Notes: a model not told the origin generated them from the sequence alone. Shown: positions 34,780-44,112, numbered from the stretch's first letter. The stretch: 64,000 bases of DNA from JAEYFP01 sp964579795 (GCA_964579795.1 CAZOHM010000003.1:1-64000); one strand, 5' to 3'. Program-made: numbers and translations.

Positions 34780-36426
34780 ATGAAAACGTTGATTGTAATA
34801 CCGGCAAGAGGCGGTTCAAAGAGAATACCAAGGAAAAATGTCAGAATCATGTGTGGAAAGCCATTGATCTGCTATTCAATAGAAAATGCAAATGCATTAA
34901 GGGACTATATGGATGTGGATGTTGCAGTATCCACTGATGACGAAGAACTTGGCGGTATCGTTGAGAAACGTGGTGTGGAGGTGATTGCAAGACCAAAGGA
35001 GCTTGCAACAGACAAGGTCACGCTTGATCCGGTTATTTTTCATGCTGTTCAGTATATGGAGAACAAAAAGAAATGTACGTATGATACTGTAATCACTATG
35101 CAGGCAACCTCGCCAACATTGAAATTTGATACTGTGAAAAGAGCAATTCAGTTTTTTGAAGAGTCAGAGTGGGATACTGTGTTGAGTGCCATGAATAAGC
35201 CACATTTATCATGGGGCGTTCGTGATGGAAAGATTACTAAGAACTATGAGAAAAGATTGAATTCACAAGAATTACCGGCAAACTATCTGGAAACTGGTGG
35301 ATTCTTGATTACAAAAAGAGCTTGTGTTACTGAGCATGGAAGAATTGGTGAGAAGGTTAATATTTTTGAGATTCCAGAAGAAGAAGCCATTGATATTGAT
35401 ACGTATTCTGATTGGGTTCTTTGCGAGAATATTCTTCGCAGAAAGAGAGTTATCTTTAGAACAGTTGGAAAAATGCAGCTTGGAATGGGCCATGTGTATC
35501 GTTGTCTGACTCTTGCATATAAGCTGACAGGACATGAAATATTGTTTGTGGCTGACGCAGAAAGCGATATCGGTATTGAGAGAATTCGAGAAGCAAATTT
35601 TCCAATAAAGCCTGTTGCAAATGAAACCGAGTTTGAGCAGCTGCTTTCTAAAGAGCAGCCGGATATTCTGGTAAATGATATTCTGGATACATCTGTTGAA
35701 TATATGACTATGGTTACTAAATACGCCAAAAGAGTTGTAAATTTTGAAGATGTTGGTCCGGGTGCAAAGTATGCGGATGCAGTAATTAATGCACTCTACG
35801 AAAAAGGTGACAAACTTCATAACGAATTCTATGGATCTAAATATTTCTGTATCAGAGATGAATTTCTGGAAGAAGAGCCTAAGGAATTCTCAGAAGAAGT
35901 ACAGAACATCCTGATTATTTTTGGTGGTGCAGATCCATCTGATTTGACAGGAAGACTGTATGATATCTGCAAGGTACTGCATAGTAAGAACCCCGGTATT
36001 GATTTTCATTTCCTGCTTGGGTTTGCTTATCCGCACAAGGATAAAATTGTTACAGATGAAGAAAATCATATTTTTGTACATTCAGATGTGAGACGTGTGA
36101 GTGCATATATGAATAAAATGGATCTCGCGGTGACGTCTCAGGGAAGAACTGTCTTTGAACTGGCAAGTATGGGAGTGCCGGCTGTTGTTTTGGCGCAAAA
36201 TGAACGTGAAGCAGAGCATGTGTTCGCAGGTATTCAGAATGGATTTATTAATCTCGGAATAGGCAGGGAGCAGGATGCATTGACGATAATTTCAACAGTC
36301 AATTGGCTGATTGCAACACCAAAAGTAAGACAGGAGATGCGAAAACTACAGCTGACAAAGGATTTTTCAAGAGGACAGGAACGGGTAATTCACCTGATTT
36401 TGAATGATCTGGATGATGAGGAGTAA
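34780..36426 (+). CDS. Fused CMP-nonulosonate cytidylyltransferase and PseG-like UDP-sugar hydrolase
   Basis: 548 residues with two domains. Residues 1-220 form a NeuA/PseF-type cytidylyltransferase: LIVIPARGGSKRIPRKN, AVSTDDEEL, TMQATSPTLK. Residues 222-548 resemble PseG: IFRTVGKMQLGMGHVYRCL with the catalytic-region His, LVNDILDTS, IIFGGADPSDLTGR, and SQGRTVFELASMGVPAV. PseG removes UDP from the amino sugar ahead of the synthase, and the cytidylyltransferase acts after it, so one chain holds the steps before and after NeuB. GAGGAG precedes ATG 34780. Confidence 0.86.
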   Translation: MKTLIVIPARGGSKRIPRKNVRIMCGKPLICYSIENANALRDYMDVDVAVSTDDEELGGIVEKRGVEVIARPKELATDKVTLDPVIFHAVQYMENKKKCTYDTVITMQATSPTLKFDTVKRAIQFFEESEWDTVLSAMNKPHLSWGVRDGKITKNYEKRLNSQELPANYLETGGFLITKRACVTEHGRIGEKVNIFEIPEEEAIDIDTYSDWVLCENILRRKRVIFRTVGKMQLGMGHVYRCLTLAYKLTGHEILFVADAESDIGIERIREANFPIKPVANETEFEQLLSKEQPDILVNDILDTSVEYMTMVTKYAKRVVNFEDVGPGAKYADAVINALYEKGDKLHNEFYGSKYFCIRDEFLEEEPKEFSEEVQNILIIFGGADPSDLTGRLYDICKVLHSKNPGIDFHFLLGFAYPHKDKIVTDEENHIFVHSDVRRVSAYMNKMDLAVTSQGRTVFELASMGVPAVVLAQNEREAEHVFAGIQNGFINLGIGREQDALTIISTVNWLIATPKVRQEMRKLQLTKDFSRGQERVIHLILNDLDDEE

Positions 36427-36466
36427 CAGATCGGGCATTTGTGTAATTTAGAAAGAAGAGGATTTC

Positions 36467-37900
36467 ATGAAAGAATTTGATATGATAGATGATTATGAGG
36501 AGCTGGATCAACAGCGCATAGTACCTCCGATAAAAGATGTAGCAGCCGTTTCTCTTGAGGATAACATGGAAAATGAGTTCATAGGACAGGGAAGCGAGGC
36601 AGAAATAGAGGAACCTATTATCAGCCAGGCAGCAAGCAAGGTAATTGCATCCATGGATAAGCTTGAGTATCGTCGTGTTCTGCTTGTGAATACAGTTGTC
36701 GGGACAGGGAGTGTGGGACGAATTGTAAGTGGCTTGTACAGAACACTGGAGGAACACGGATATGAGTGTCTTGTAGCATATGGAAGAGGAGAACCCCCTG
36801 AAAATATGCGAAGTTATCGAATCGGCAATGACACCGGTGTCTATATTCATGGTGGACTGAGCAGATTTACTGACAGGCATGGATTTTACTCTACAAAGGC
36901 AACAAAGGAATTTATTAATATTATTGAAGACTTTGATCCTGACATTGTACATTTGCACAATGTACACGGATATTATCTTAATATAAAAGTTTTATTCGAG
37001 TATTTGAAACAGTCTGACAGACGAATTATCTGGACATTGCATGACTGCTGGAGTTTTACGGGACATTGCACACATTTTGAGTATATTGGCTGTCAAAAAT
37101 GGCAGAATTGCTGTGATCATTGTGAACAGCTTCAGGAATATCCAAAATCTATGATGATGGATAATTCAAAAAAGAATTATCAGCAGAAAAAAGAGCTGTT
37201 CACCGGATTCCACAATATGACTATCGTGACTCCGTCTGAGTGGCTTGCAGCACGCGTGAAACAGTCTTTTTTACAGAATTATCATACGGTAGTAATACCG
37301 ACAGGCATTGATCTGGATCAATTTGCTCCTGCATCTGAAGAGAGAACAGAGGACAATCTTACCTATCAGCTTAGGAGCAGGATGAACCTTGGGGGAAAAT
37401 ACGTGTTGCTTGGTGTGGCAAATCCATGGCGAGAGAGAAAAGGACTTGCACAATTCGAATCACTTGCAAAAGCAATCAGTGACAAATATGTGATCATTCT
37501 TCTTGGGTTAAGTGATGAGCAGCTGTCACAGCTTCCGAACTCAATAATCGGACTTGCCAAAACGGACAGTGTCAAGGAACTGGTAGCATTATACTCGCTG
37601 GCAGATATATATGTAAATCTTACATTGGAGGATACTTTCCCAACTACGAATATAGAAGCACTTGCCTGTGGTACTCCAGTTGTGACGTATAAAGCTGGTG
37701 GAAGTCCCGAAAGCATTGATGACACCTGTGGTATTACTGTAGAGAGAAACAGTGTGCAGGGAGTTATCGCCGCTGTTGACAAAATTATTGCATTGAGAAA
37801 TCAATTATATACACCGGCACTTTGTATGAAGCGTGCACGTCTTTATGATAAAAACAACCGATTTATGGAGTATGTACAGGAAGCATATGAAGAAATGTAG
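36467..37900 (+). CDS. Family 4 glycosyltransferase with acidic N-terminal extension
   Basis: 477 residues. Residues 1-62 form an acidic, low-complexity tail with no GT homology. The GT-B domain then starts at YRRVLLVNTVVGTGSVGRIV. HLHNVHGYYLN, WTLHDCWSFTGHCTHFE and a four-cysteine region (GCQKWQNCCDHC) are typical of WcaC/colanic-acid-type transferases and may hold a metal. The donor domain has GVANPWRERKG and YVNLTLEDTFPTTNIEALAC. GAAGAGG lies before ATG 36467. The extension may mediate partner binding; this is inference. Confidence 0.84.
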   Translation: MKEFDMIDDYEELDQQRIVPPIKDVAAVSLEDNMENEFIGQGSEAEIEEPIISQAASKVIASMDKLEYRRVLLVNTVVGTGSVGRIVSGLYRTLEEHGYECLVAYGRGEPPENMRSYRIGNDTGVYIHGGLSRFTDRHGFYSTKATKEFINIIEDFDPDIVHLHNVHGYYLNIKVLFEYLKQSDRRIIWTLHDCWSFTGHCTHFEYIGCQKWQNCCDHCEQLQEYPKSMMMDNSKKNYQQKKELFTGFHNMTIVTPSEWLAARVKQSFLQNYHTVVIPTGIDLDQFAPASEERTEDNLTYQLRSRMNLGGKYVLLGVANPWRERKGLAQFESLAKAISDKYVIILLGLSDEQLSQLPNSIIGLAKTDSVKELVALYSLADIYVNLTLEDTFPTTNIEALACGTPVVTYKAGGSPESIDDTCGITVERNSVQGVIAAVDKIIALRNQLYTPALCMKRARLYDKNNRFMEYVQEAYEEM

Positions 37901-37928
37901 GAACAAAAGACTGATTTAGGAGATCTGA

Positions 37929-39317
37929 ATGAAGGAAAAGAATACCTTTAAGGATTTATGTATTAAATTTGAAAAAAGTATTATTTTATTTTTGGAACTC
38001 GTGATGTACGGCGCAAATTTTGCGACGTTCTTTTTGCTGTTTGCAATTGATAACAGAGAAATCATTGTGTTGTCAAGAACAGCAGCAGTTACACTGTCTA
38101 CGTATGTAATCATGCTGTTTCTTTTGACTGGAATTTACGGAAAATATGATGTTGGAATGCGCAAGAAAAAGCAAATTGTTTTCTCCGTGTCACTTGCAGC
38201 AATATTTACTGATTTGATAACGTATTTTGAGCTGACGATTATGAAAACCAACGAGGCCAACAATACAAAATTTCAGCTGGAGAATGTAGGAATATTTTTC
38301 CTGATTATTTTGATTCAGTTATTGATTATTATTTTGCTGACACATGCGGGAACAGCATTCTATTTCTGGATTAATACAGTAGAGAACTGCGTGATTGTTA
38401 CATCAGAGGTGCAGGATTCGCAAAGAGTTGCAAGCGCTCTGGAAGATTTTGAAAAAAGATATCATGTATGTGGAATTATCAGCTGTACGGCATCTGACTT
38501 GAAGGAGAGAATGCTTGAAGCCGATACAGTCGTGCTTTATGAGGTGCCTGTAGAAATACGAACACAAATCGTTGATTTTTGTTATCAGAATTTGAAAAAC
38601 ATTTATTTTAATCCACATATTGCGGATATTCTTGAGCAAAATTCGAAAGCAGTCATAGTGGATGATATTTCATTTTTTGCATCTCAGTTTCATATGATTA
38701 CATTTGAACAGAGAATAATTAAGAGACTGATGGATATTTTTCTTTCGGCATTTGCACTTATACTCACAAGTCCAATTCTGGTTTGCAGTGCTGTTTGTAT
38801 CAAACATCATGACGGAGGAAGTGTTTTATTTAAACAGAAACGAGCAACCGTACATGGGCGTGTGTTTGAAATATATAAATTTCGTACAATGCGGGAAAAT
38901 GTAGAGAATTATTCTGTTACAAAGGATGATGACCGAGTAACACCTGTTGGAAGGTTTTTGAGGAAATACAGAATTGATGAGCTTCCTCAGTTTTTCAATA
39001 TTTTAAAGGGAGATATGAGTCTTGTTGGTCCAAGACCGGAAATGCTTGAAAATGTTGAGGATTATACGAAGGAACTGCCGGAATTTCGGTACAGGCTCAG
39101 AATGAAGGCAGGATTAACAGGATATGCACAGATTATCGGTAAATATAATACAAGCTCTAAAGATAAGCTGATGCTTGATTTGATGTATATTGAAAATTAC
39201 AGTATTCTGAAGGACATACAGCTTTTGTTTCAGACAATTCTTGTAATATTTAAAGCAGAAGACAGTACAGCTGCTTTTTCAGACAAAGAGCAGGAGCAGA
39301 AACATGAACAAAAGTAA
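37929..39317 (+). CDS. Undecaprenyl-phosphate sugar-1-phosphate transferase (PGT 3)
   Basis: 462 residues, the same long type as the 6695 protein. Four to five membrane segments in residues 15-145, a Rossmann-like region, then the catalytic domain from about 260: IKRLMDIFLSAFALILTS, EIYKFRTMRENVE, RIDELPQFFNILKGDMSLVG, and GLTGYAQIIGKYNTSSKDKL. It is an initiating enzyme for a repeat unit. Finding it near the end of a very long operon, 20 kb after the PglC-like enzyme, suggests a second initiation system joined to the first. AGGAG lies 6 bases before ATG 37929. Confidence 0.9.
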   Translation: MKEKNTFKDLCIKFEKSIILFLELVMYGANFATFFLLFAIDNREIIVLSRTAAVTLSTYVIMLFLLTGIYGKYDVGMRKKKQIVFSVSLAAIFTDLITYFELTIMKTNEANNTKFQLENVGIFFLIILIQLLIIILLTHAGTAFYFWINTVENCVIVTSEVQDSQRVASALEDFEKRYHVCGIISCTASDLKERMLEADTVVLYEVPVEIRTQIVDFCYQNLKNIYFNPHIADILEQNSKAVIVDDISFFASQFHMITFEQRIIKRLMDIFLSAFALILTSPILVCSAVCIKHHDGGSVLFKQKRATVHGRVFEIYKFRTMRENVENYSVTKDDDRVTPVGRFLRKYRIDELPQFFNILKGDMSLVGPRPEMLENVEDYTKELPEFRYRLRMKAGLTGYAQIIGKYNTSSKDKLMLDLMYIENYSILKDIQLLFQTILVIFKAEDSTAAFSDKEQEQKHEQK

Positions 39318-40062
39318 TCTGAAGCATTTGGATATCAGTATTATCACAGTGACAATGAACAGTGAAGAAACTCTTGCAGAAACTGAAAACTCTGTATTGA
39401 ATCAGACATATCTTCCTAAGGAATATCTGATTATTGATGGATGCTCAAAGGATGGCACACTTGCTGTTGCAGAGCAGTTTCGTGCTGCATTTGAAGAAAA
39501 GGGAATTATATATAAAGTCATTTCCGAGCCTGATTCAGGAATTTATGAGGCAATGAATAAAGGAATCAGGCTGTCATCAGGTGAGGTGATAGGAATGATT
39601 AACAGTGATGACTGGTATGAGCCGTGTGCACTGGAAACAGTCAGCAGAGTATACCTGGAAAAGGGATTTGATTTGTTTTTTGCGGATTTAAGAATGCATA
39701 TGCCCGGTGGAGCTGTATTTATTAAGCATTCCAGAAACAGAAAGTATGCAACAAGCAGAGACTGGAATCATCCAACGACTTTTGCAACAAAGACTCTTTA
39801 TAACAGATTTCAGTATAAAAACGATACAATACATGATGACTATGATTTGATTTTGCGTGTAAAAAAAGCAGGTGCACATATTGAAATTGAAAATAAAGTG
39901 CTTGCAAATTTTCGAATGAATGGAACAAGTCATGAGAGAAGTATAAAAAAAGCGTGGCAGAGAGTGAAAATCAAGTACGGTATTTATCGCAATAACGGAT
40001 ACTCTCCACTGTACTTTTTTGAATGTGCGGCTGTTGAGGCTGCAAAGCTTTTTATTGGCTGA
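39304..40062 (+). CDS. Family 2 glycosyltransferase
   Basis: 252 residues. ISIITVTMNSEETLAETENS, LIIDGCSKDGTLAVAE and EPDSGIYEAMNKGIRLSSGE are the set seen in WcaA/PglI-like GT2 proteins that lack the usual DDGS. The metal site is INSDDWY near residue 101. The C-terminal half has NHPTTFATKTLYNR and DYDLILRVKKAGAHIE. It overlaps the PGT by 14 bases with AGGAG upstream, so it probably adds the second sugar on the primer from PGT 3. Confidence 0.87.
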   Translation: MNKSNLKHLDISIITVTMNSEETLAETENSVLNQTYLPKEYLIIDGCSKDGTLAVAEQFRAAFEEKGIIYKVISEPDSGIYEAMNKGIRLSSGEVIGMINSDDWYEPCALETVSRVYLEKGFDLFFADLRMHMPGGAVFIKHSRNRKYATSRDWNHPTTFATKTLYNRFQYKNDTIHDDYDLILRVKKAGAHIEIENKVLANFRMNGTSHERSIKKAWQRVKIKYGIYRNNGYSPLYFFECAAVEAAKLFIG

Positions 40063-40093
40063 ATGAAGGAAAACACTGATAAGGAAGAATAGA

Positions 40094-41281
40094 ATGGAAA
40101 TCAAGACACTGACTTTTTTTTCAAATTATTTCAATCATCATCAAAAGGCACTATGTGACGAGTGGTATACACTATTAGGTGACGGATTTACGTTTGTTGA
40201 AACAGAACCGATTGAAGGGTTTCGTGCAGATATGGGATGGGGCGCTGAAGAGATTCCATCTTATGTGCTGCGTACATATACGAAAGATGAGGCACATCAA
40301 AAGGCATTGCAGCTTGGTCTGGAGAGTGATCTTGTTGTGATGGGAACAGCACCGGAACAATATATTGAGCGACGTCTGCAGGAAGAAAAGATAACCTTTC
40401 GATATTCTGAACGTCCATTAAAAGAGGGATTTATTAAATTCTTTATTCCGAGACTTACTAAGAAATATATACATCTTCATATCAGAAATCGGAAAAAGCC
40501 GCTGTATATTCTTGGGGCAAGTGCCTATACTGCGCTGGATTATAAGAAAATGTGCAGCTATATCGGAAAATGCTATAAGTTTGGATATTTTCCAACACAT
40601 ATTTCCTATGACATAGATGTACTGATGCAAAGAAAAGACAAACAGGCCGGAGGAAGGGATGTTACAACTATTTTGTGGGAGGGTCGAATGCTGAAGCTGA
40701 AACGACCTGATCTTGTCGTTAAGGCAGCAAGGGATTTGAAGCAGAAGGGATATCACTTTCATGTGACGATGATTGGAGAAGGTGAAGAGCGTGAGCATGT
40801 AGAGAAGCTCACAAAAGAGTATGATTTGACAGATACAATATCATTTGAAAATTTTCTTTCACCAAAGCTTGCAAGAGAAAGAATGGCGGATGCCAAAATA
40901 TATGTGATGACAAGCAATTTCTGGGAAGGCTGGGGATCTGTAATTTATGAAGCATTGAATGCTGGATGTGCTGTTGTGGCCAGTCATGCATGCGGAGCAA
41001 CTCCGTGGCTTGTTCGTAATGAGGAGACAGGGCTTGTATACAGAAGCGGAAGTGTAAAAAGTCTGACAAGACAGCTGGAAAAGCTTTTGCAGACCCCATC
41101 TTTGCAAAAAAAATATGGAACGGCGGCATACAGACAGATGGAAAAGCTGTGGAATCCGAAAGTAGCAGCAGCCAATGTACTGAAACTCGCAGAATGCCTT
41201 AAAAATGGTAAAGAATGCAGTATAGAGGATGGTCCATGCAGCAGAGCAGGATATTTGACAAATCATTGGTTTCATGATTGA
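40094..41281 (+). CDS. Family 4 glycosyltransferase
   Basis: 395 residues, GT-B. The N-terminus KTLTFFSNYFNHHQKALCDE is common in Gram-positive capsule GT4 enzymes whose acceptor loop is an N-H-H motif. The donor domain has ILWEGRMLKLKRPDLVVKAA, VTMIGEGEEREHVEKL and SNFWEGWGSVIYEALNAGCA, with the E-x7-E pattern partly replaced by E-G-W-G. AAGGAAG lies before ATG 40094. Likely adds a sugar to the PGT 3-initiated unit. Confidence 0.85.
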   Translation: MEIKTLTFFSNYFNHHQKALCDEWYTLLGDGFTFVETEPIEGFRADMGWGAEEIPSYVLRTYTKDEAHQKALQLGLESDLVVMGTAPEQYIERRLQEEKITFRYSERPLKEGFIKFFIPRLTKKYIHLHIRNRKKPLYILGASAYTALDYKKMCSYIGKCYKFGYFPTHISYDIDVLMQRKDKQAGGRDVTTILWEGRMLKLKRPDLVVKAARDLKQKGYHFHVTMIGEGEEREHVEKLTKEYDLTDTISFENFLSPKLARERMADAKIYVMTSNFWEGWGSVIYEALNAGCAVVASHACGATPWLVRNEETGLVYRSGSVKSLTRQLEKLLQTPSLQKKYGTAAYRQMEKLWNPKVAAANVLKLAECLKNGKECSIEDGPCSRAGYLTNHWFHD

Positions 41282-41304
41282 TGCGGAAAGGGTGAAGTAG
41301 AAAC

Positions 41305-42483
41305 ATGCAAAAAAAGGTGTTATTCCTGTTGGAATTTCCGATAGATCTGCCCGGCGGTGGACAAATGTCTACATGGACATTATGTGAAGGATTATGCGGG
41401 AAGAAATTTGAACCGGTCGTGGTCTGTCCTAAGCTTCTTTCAAAAAGTGTTTCTGATTTTCCGTTTCGTATTGTAGAATACCGCTCTAATGAAAACAGAG
41501 AGAAAAACAAGCTGTTCAGAATATGGAATTTTATCAGAAGAATCGGATCCTTTTACGGAATTATTCGTGCCGAAAAACCGGATATCATACATGTTTCCAT
41601 GTCAGAATCTCTGATTACGTTTGGATTTTTACGTTGCCTTGGAATATTTAAAAACATTCCATTTGTATATACAGACAGGGGATTGTTTTATGGATATCGA
41701 CGTCATTCAAGAGCCTGTATTATGAAGACAATGAAACATGCAGCAAGCATGATTTGTACAACAGAGTATAACAGGACATTATGGACAAAGGCAGCTGTTC
41801 CATGTAAAACTATTGTCATTCCAAATACAATCAGCAAGGCGTTTGATGTATTCGAAGAAGGTAAGCGAGAAACAGAACGGGAAGCACATGGTATTTGTCC
41901 TGAAGATTTTGTAGTAGGCTTTGCAGGAAGAATTTCTGAGGAGAAAGACTGGCCGTTTGTAGAGCAGCTCGTTGCTGCACTGAAAGACAGTGGTTTGAAA
42001 TTCAAGGTTGCACTTGTGCTTTCTGTATATGAAGAGCAGGATGCGGCACTTGTAGAAGAAATTAAATCCGGAATCATGAAATCCATCGGTGAAGAGAATC
42101 TGATTTACATGCAGGATTTATCACAGAAGGAGATTGCAGATTATTATTATATGGTAGATGTATTTGTGATGTCATCGATGTTTGAATCGTTTGGCAAAGC
42201 TGCAGTTGAGGCCATGAGCCGCAAATGTGTTGTTGTTTCAACGAGTGTTGGCGGATTGACAGAGGTTATCGGAAAAGAAGAGAATCTCTATTCTAAGGAC
42301 AATCTGAAGAAGTTCACAGACAGAATAAACAGACTCTGTCAGGATCCTCAGGAACTTAGTCGTGACAGAGAATTCTTTTATCAAAGATTTTGTTCTTTAT
42401 ACAGGAAAGAAATCAATATTGAACGACATGCAGCATTATACACGGATATTATGGAGAATGGTTCTCTTGAGTTGAAGCGATAA
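41305..42483 (+). CDS. Family 4 glycosyltransferase
   Basis: 392 residues, GT-B. LLEFPIDLPGGGQMSTWTLC carries the glycine-rich acceptor loop, and DIIHVSMSESLITFGFLRCL follows. The donor domain has VVGFAGRISEEKDWPFVEQL and FVMSSMFESFGKAAVEAMSR (E-x7-E), and FVYTDRGLFYGYRRHS is close to the domain hinge. It is the last gene of the 14580-42483 operon; a new promoter begins within its last codons. Donor unknown. Confidence 0.86.
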   Translation: MQKKVLFLLEFPIDLPGGGQMSTWTLCEGLCGKKFEPVVVCPKLLSKSVSDFPFRIVEYRSNENREKNKLFRIWNFIRRIGSFYGIIRAEKPDIIHVSMSESLITFGFLRCLGIFKNIPFVYTDRGLFYGYRRHSRACIMKTMKHAASMICTTEYNRTLWTKAAVPCKTIVIPNTISKAFDVFEEGKRETEREAHGICPEDFVVGFAGRISEEKDWPFVEQLVAALKDSGLKFKVALVLSVYEEQDAALVEEIKSGIMKSIGEENLIYMQDLSQKEIADYYYMVDVFVMSSMFESFGKAAVEAMSRKCVVVSTSVGGLTEVIGKEENLYSKDNLKKFTDRINRLCQDPQELSRDREFFYQRFCSLYRKEINIERHAALYTDIMENGSLELKR

Positions 42484-42495
42484 AAATGGTATACT
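42467..42495 (+). promoter_or_regulatory. Extended -10 promoter of the fdt operon
   Basis: TTGAGT (42467-42472), 17 bases, then TATACT (42490-42495) preceded by TGG, an extended -10. The -35 lies inside the end of the preceding gene. The start would be near 42502, leaving a ~48-base leader with AAAGGAGG ahead of ATG 42551. Confidence 0.65.
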
Positions 42496-42550
42496 ATCCG
42501 TATTGTGTCAAAGCGGTTTGAAGTTATATGAACCAAAGGAGGAATGAGAC

Positions 42551-43648
42551 ATGAATGTTTTGGCAAACAGACTGGACAGAGGGTTTTATCAATACCAGGA
42601 AGAATTTGAACAGAAGGCACTTGATGTGCTGCGTTCAGGCTGGTATGTGCTTGGCAGGGAAGTCAGTTCCTTTGAAGAGGAATTTGCATCATATATTGGA
42701 ACTAAGTATTGTGTTGGTCTGGGGAATGGACTGGACGCACTTTGGCTTGCGTTTCGTGTGCTTGGAATCGGAGCAGGAGATGAAGTCATTGTACAGGGAA
42801 ATACCTATATTGCCAGTGTAATGGGTATTACAATCAATGGAGCAACACCGGTATTTGTTGAGCCGGATGAGTATTTTAATATTGATACAGAAAAGATTGA
42901 AGAGAAGATAACAGACAGGACTAAGGCAGTACTTGTTGTACATTTATATGGACAGGCATCTAAAATGGATGCTGTGCAGGCACTTTGTAAAAAACATCAC
43001 CTGCGTCTTGTGGAGGACTGCGCGCAGTCACATGGTTCCTGCTTTGAAGGTAAGATGACAGGAAGCTTTGGAGACATCGGATGCTTTTCTTTTTATCCAT
43101 CAAAGAATATTGGTGCCTTTGGTGATGGTGGTGCAATTGTTACAAACGATGAAAAAATCTCAGAAGATATGCGCATGTATCGAAATTACGGAAGCGAAAA
43201 GAGATATTATAACAAGGTGATTGGAACAAATTCCAGACTTGATGAGATGCAGGCCGGTTTGCTGCGTATCAGACTACAGCATGCTAACGATTTGACAGAA
43301 GAGAAGAAGCAGATTGCAGAAAAATATCTTTGCGGTATTTGTAATCCTCTGATTACGTTACCGAAGGTCAGACAGGGCGCTGATCATGTTTATCATCAGT
43401 TTGTAGTGCGCTGCAAGAAAAGAGATCAGCTGATGCAGTATTTGAAAGATTATGAAATCGGAACGATTATTCATTACCCGATACCACCGCATCTTGCAGA
43501 GGCCTATCAGTATTTGGGATTTCATGAAGGTGATTTTCCGATTACCGAAGCATGTGCGAAAGAGGTGCTGTCACTTCCGATTTATAACGGAATAACAGAT
43601 GAGGAACTGGATTACGTAATCAAAACAATTAATGATTTTAATTGCTGA
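42551..43648 (+). CDS. fdtB: DegT/DnrJ aminotransferase, FdtB-like
   Basis: 365 residues, PLP enzyme. VGLGNGLDALWLAFRVLG, EVIVQGNTYIASVM, EDCAQSHGSCFEGKMTGSFG and the lysine in FYPSKNIGAFGDGG near residue 185 define the group that aminates 3-keto-6-deoxy sugars on dTDP (FdtB/QdtB). The next gene is the matching 3,4-ketoisomerase, which fixes the reading: product dTDP-3-amino-3,6-dideoxyhexose. A strong ribosome site (AAAGGAGG) precedes ATG 42551. No RmlA, RmlB or acetyltransferase (FdtC) is in the window, so the precursor must come from genes elsewhere. Confidence 0.87.
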   Translation: MNVLANRLDRGFYQYQEEFEQKALDVLRSGWYVLGREVSSFEEEFASYIGTKYCVGLGNGLDALWLAFRVLGIGAGDEVIVQGNTYIASVMGITINGATPVFVEPDEYFNIDTEKIEEKITDRTKAVLVVHLYGQASKMDAVQALCKKHHLRLVEDCAQSHGSCFEGKMTGSFGDIGCFSFYPSKNIGAFGDGGAIVTNDEKISEDMRMYRNYGSEKRYYNKVIGTNSRLDEMQAGLLRIRLQHANDLTEEKKQIAEKYLCGICNPLITLPKVRQGADHVYHQFVVRCKKRDQLMQYLKDYEIGTIIHYPIPPHLAEAYQYLGFHEGDFPITEACAKEVLSLPIYNGITDEELDYVIKTINDFNC

Positions 43649-43686
43649 GATTATGCAGAATGGTAAATAGATAGGAGAAGCCATAT

Positions 43687-44112
43687 ATGAATATTAAGGA
43701 ACAGTATCAGGTGCTGGAATTTGGCGAATTCGGTGATGAAAGAGGAAATCTGGTTGTTGCTGAATGCGGCGGCATGGATGTACCGTTTGATGTAAAAAGG
43801 GTGTTCTATATGTATGGTTCAGATACGACCGTAATAAGAGGATGCCATGCGAACAGACGAACAGAATTTGTATTGATCAATGTCAGCGGCTCCAGTAAAG
43901 TAAAAGTGGATAATGGTTTTGAAACGGATATGATTCTGCTTGACAGACCAAGAATGGGGCTGTATCTTCCGAGTATGCTTTGGAAGGATATGTATGATTT
44001 CTCAGCAGATTCCGTACTGCTTGTGCTAGCAAGTGAGCATTACGACGGTAGTGAATATATACGTAATTATGAAGAATTTTTGAAGGAAGTAGGAGGCACA
44101 CGGCATGAGTAA
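43687..44112 (+). CDS. fdtA: dTDP-4-keto-6-deoxyglucose 3,4-ketoisomerase, FdtA/QdtA-like cupin
   Basis: 141 residues, one small cupin domain of the WxcM-like group. FGEFGDERGNLVVAE opens it, KRVFYMYGSD leads to RGCHANRRTEFVLINVSG, and KVKVDNG and LYLPSMLWKDMYDFSAD complete the fold. It shifts the keto group from C4 to C3 so that FdtB can aminate it. The loop usually written RG-x-HAHK has HANRR here; the first His is kept. 38 bases separate it from fdtB, and the next gene overlaps by 8 bases. Confidence 0.86.
   Translation: MNIKEQYQVLEFGEFGDERGNLVVAECGGMDVPFDVKRVFYMYGSDTTVIRGCHANRRTEFVLINVSGSSKVKVDNGFETDMILLDRPRMGLYLPSMLWKDMYDFSADSVLLVLASEHYDGSEYIRNYEEFLKEVGGTRHE

Noticed and set aside
17586..36426. 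Assigning a complete legionaminic acid pathway
   Set aside because: NeuB and a cytidylyltransferase are present, but LegH-type acetyltransferase and LegG-type hydrolysing epimerase are not identifiable, and the FnlC-type epimerase is fully explained by the L-FucNAc cassette.
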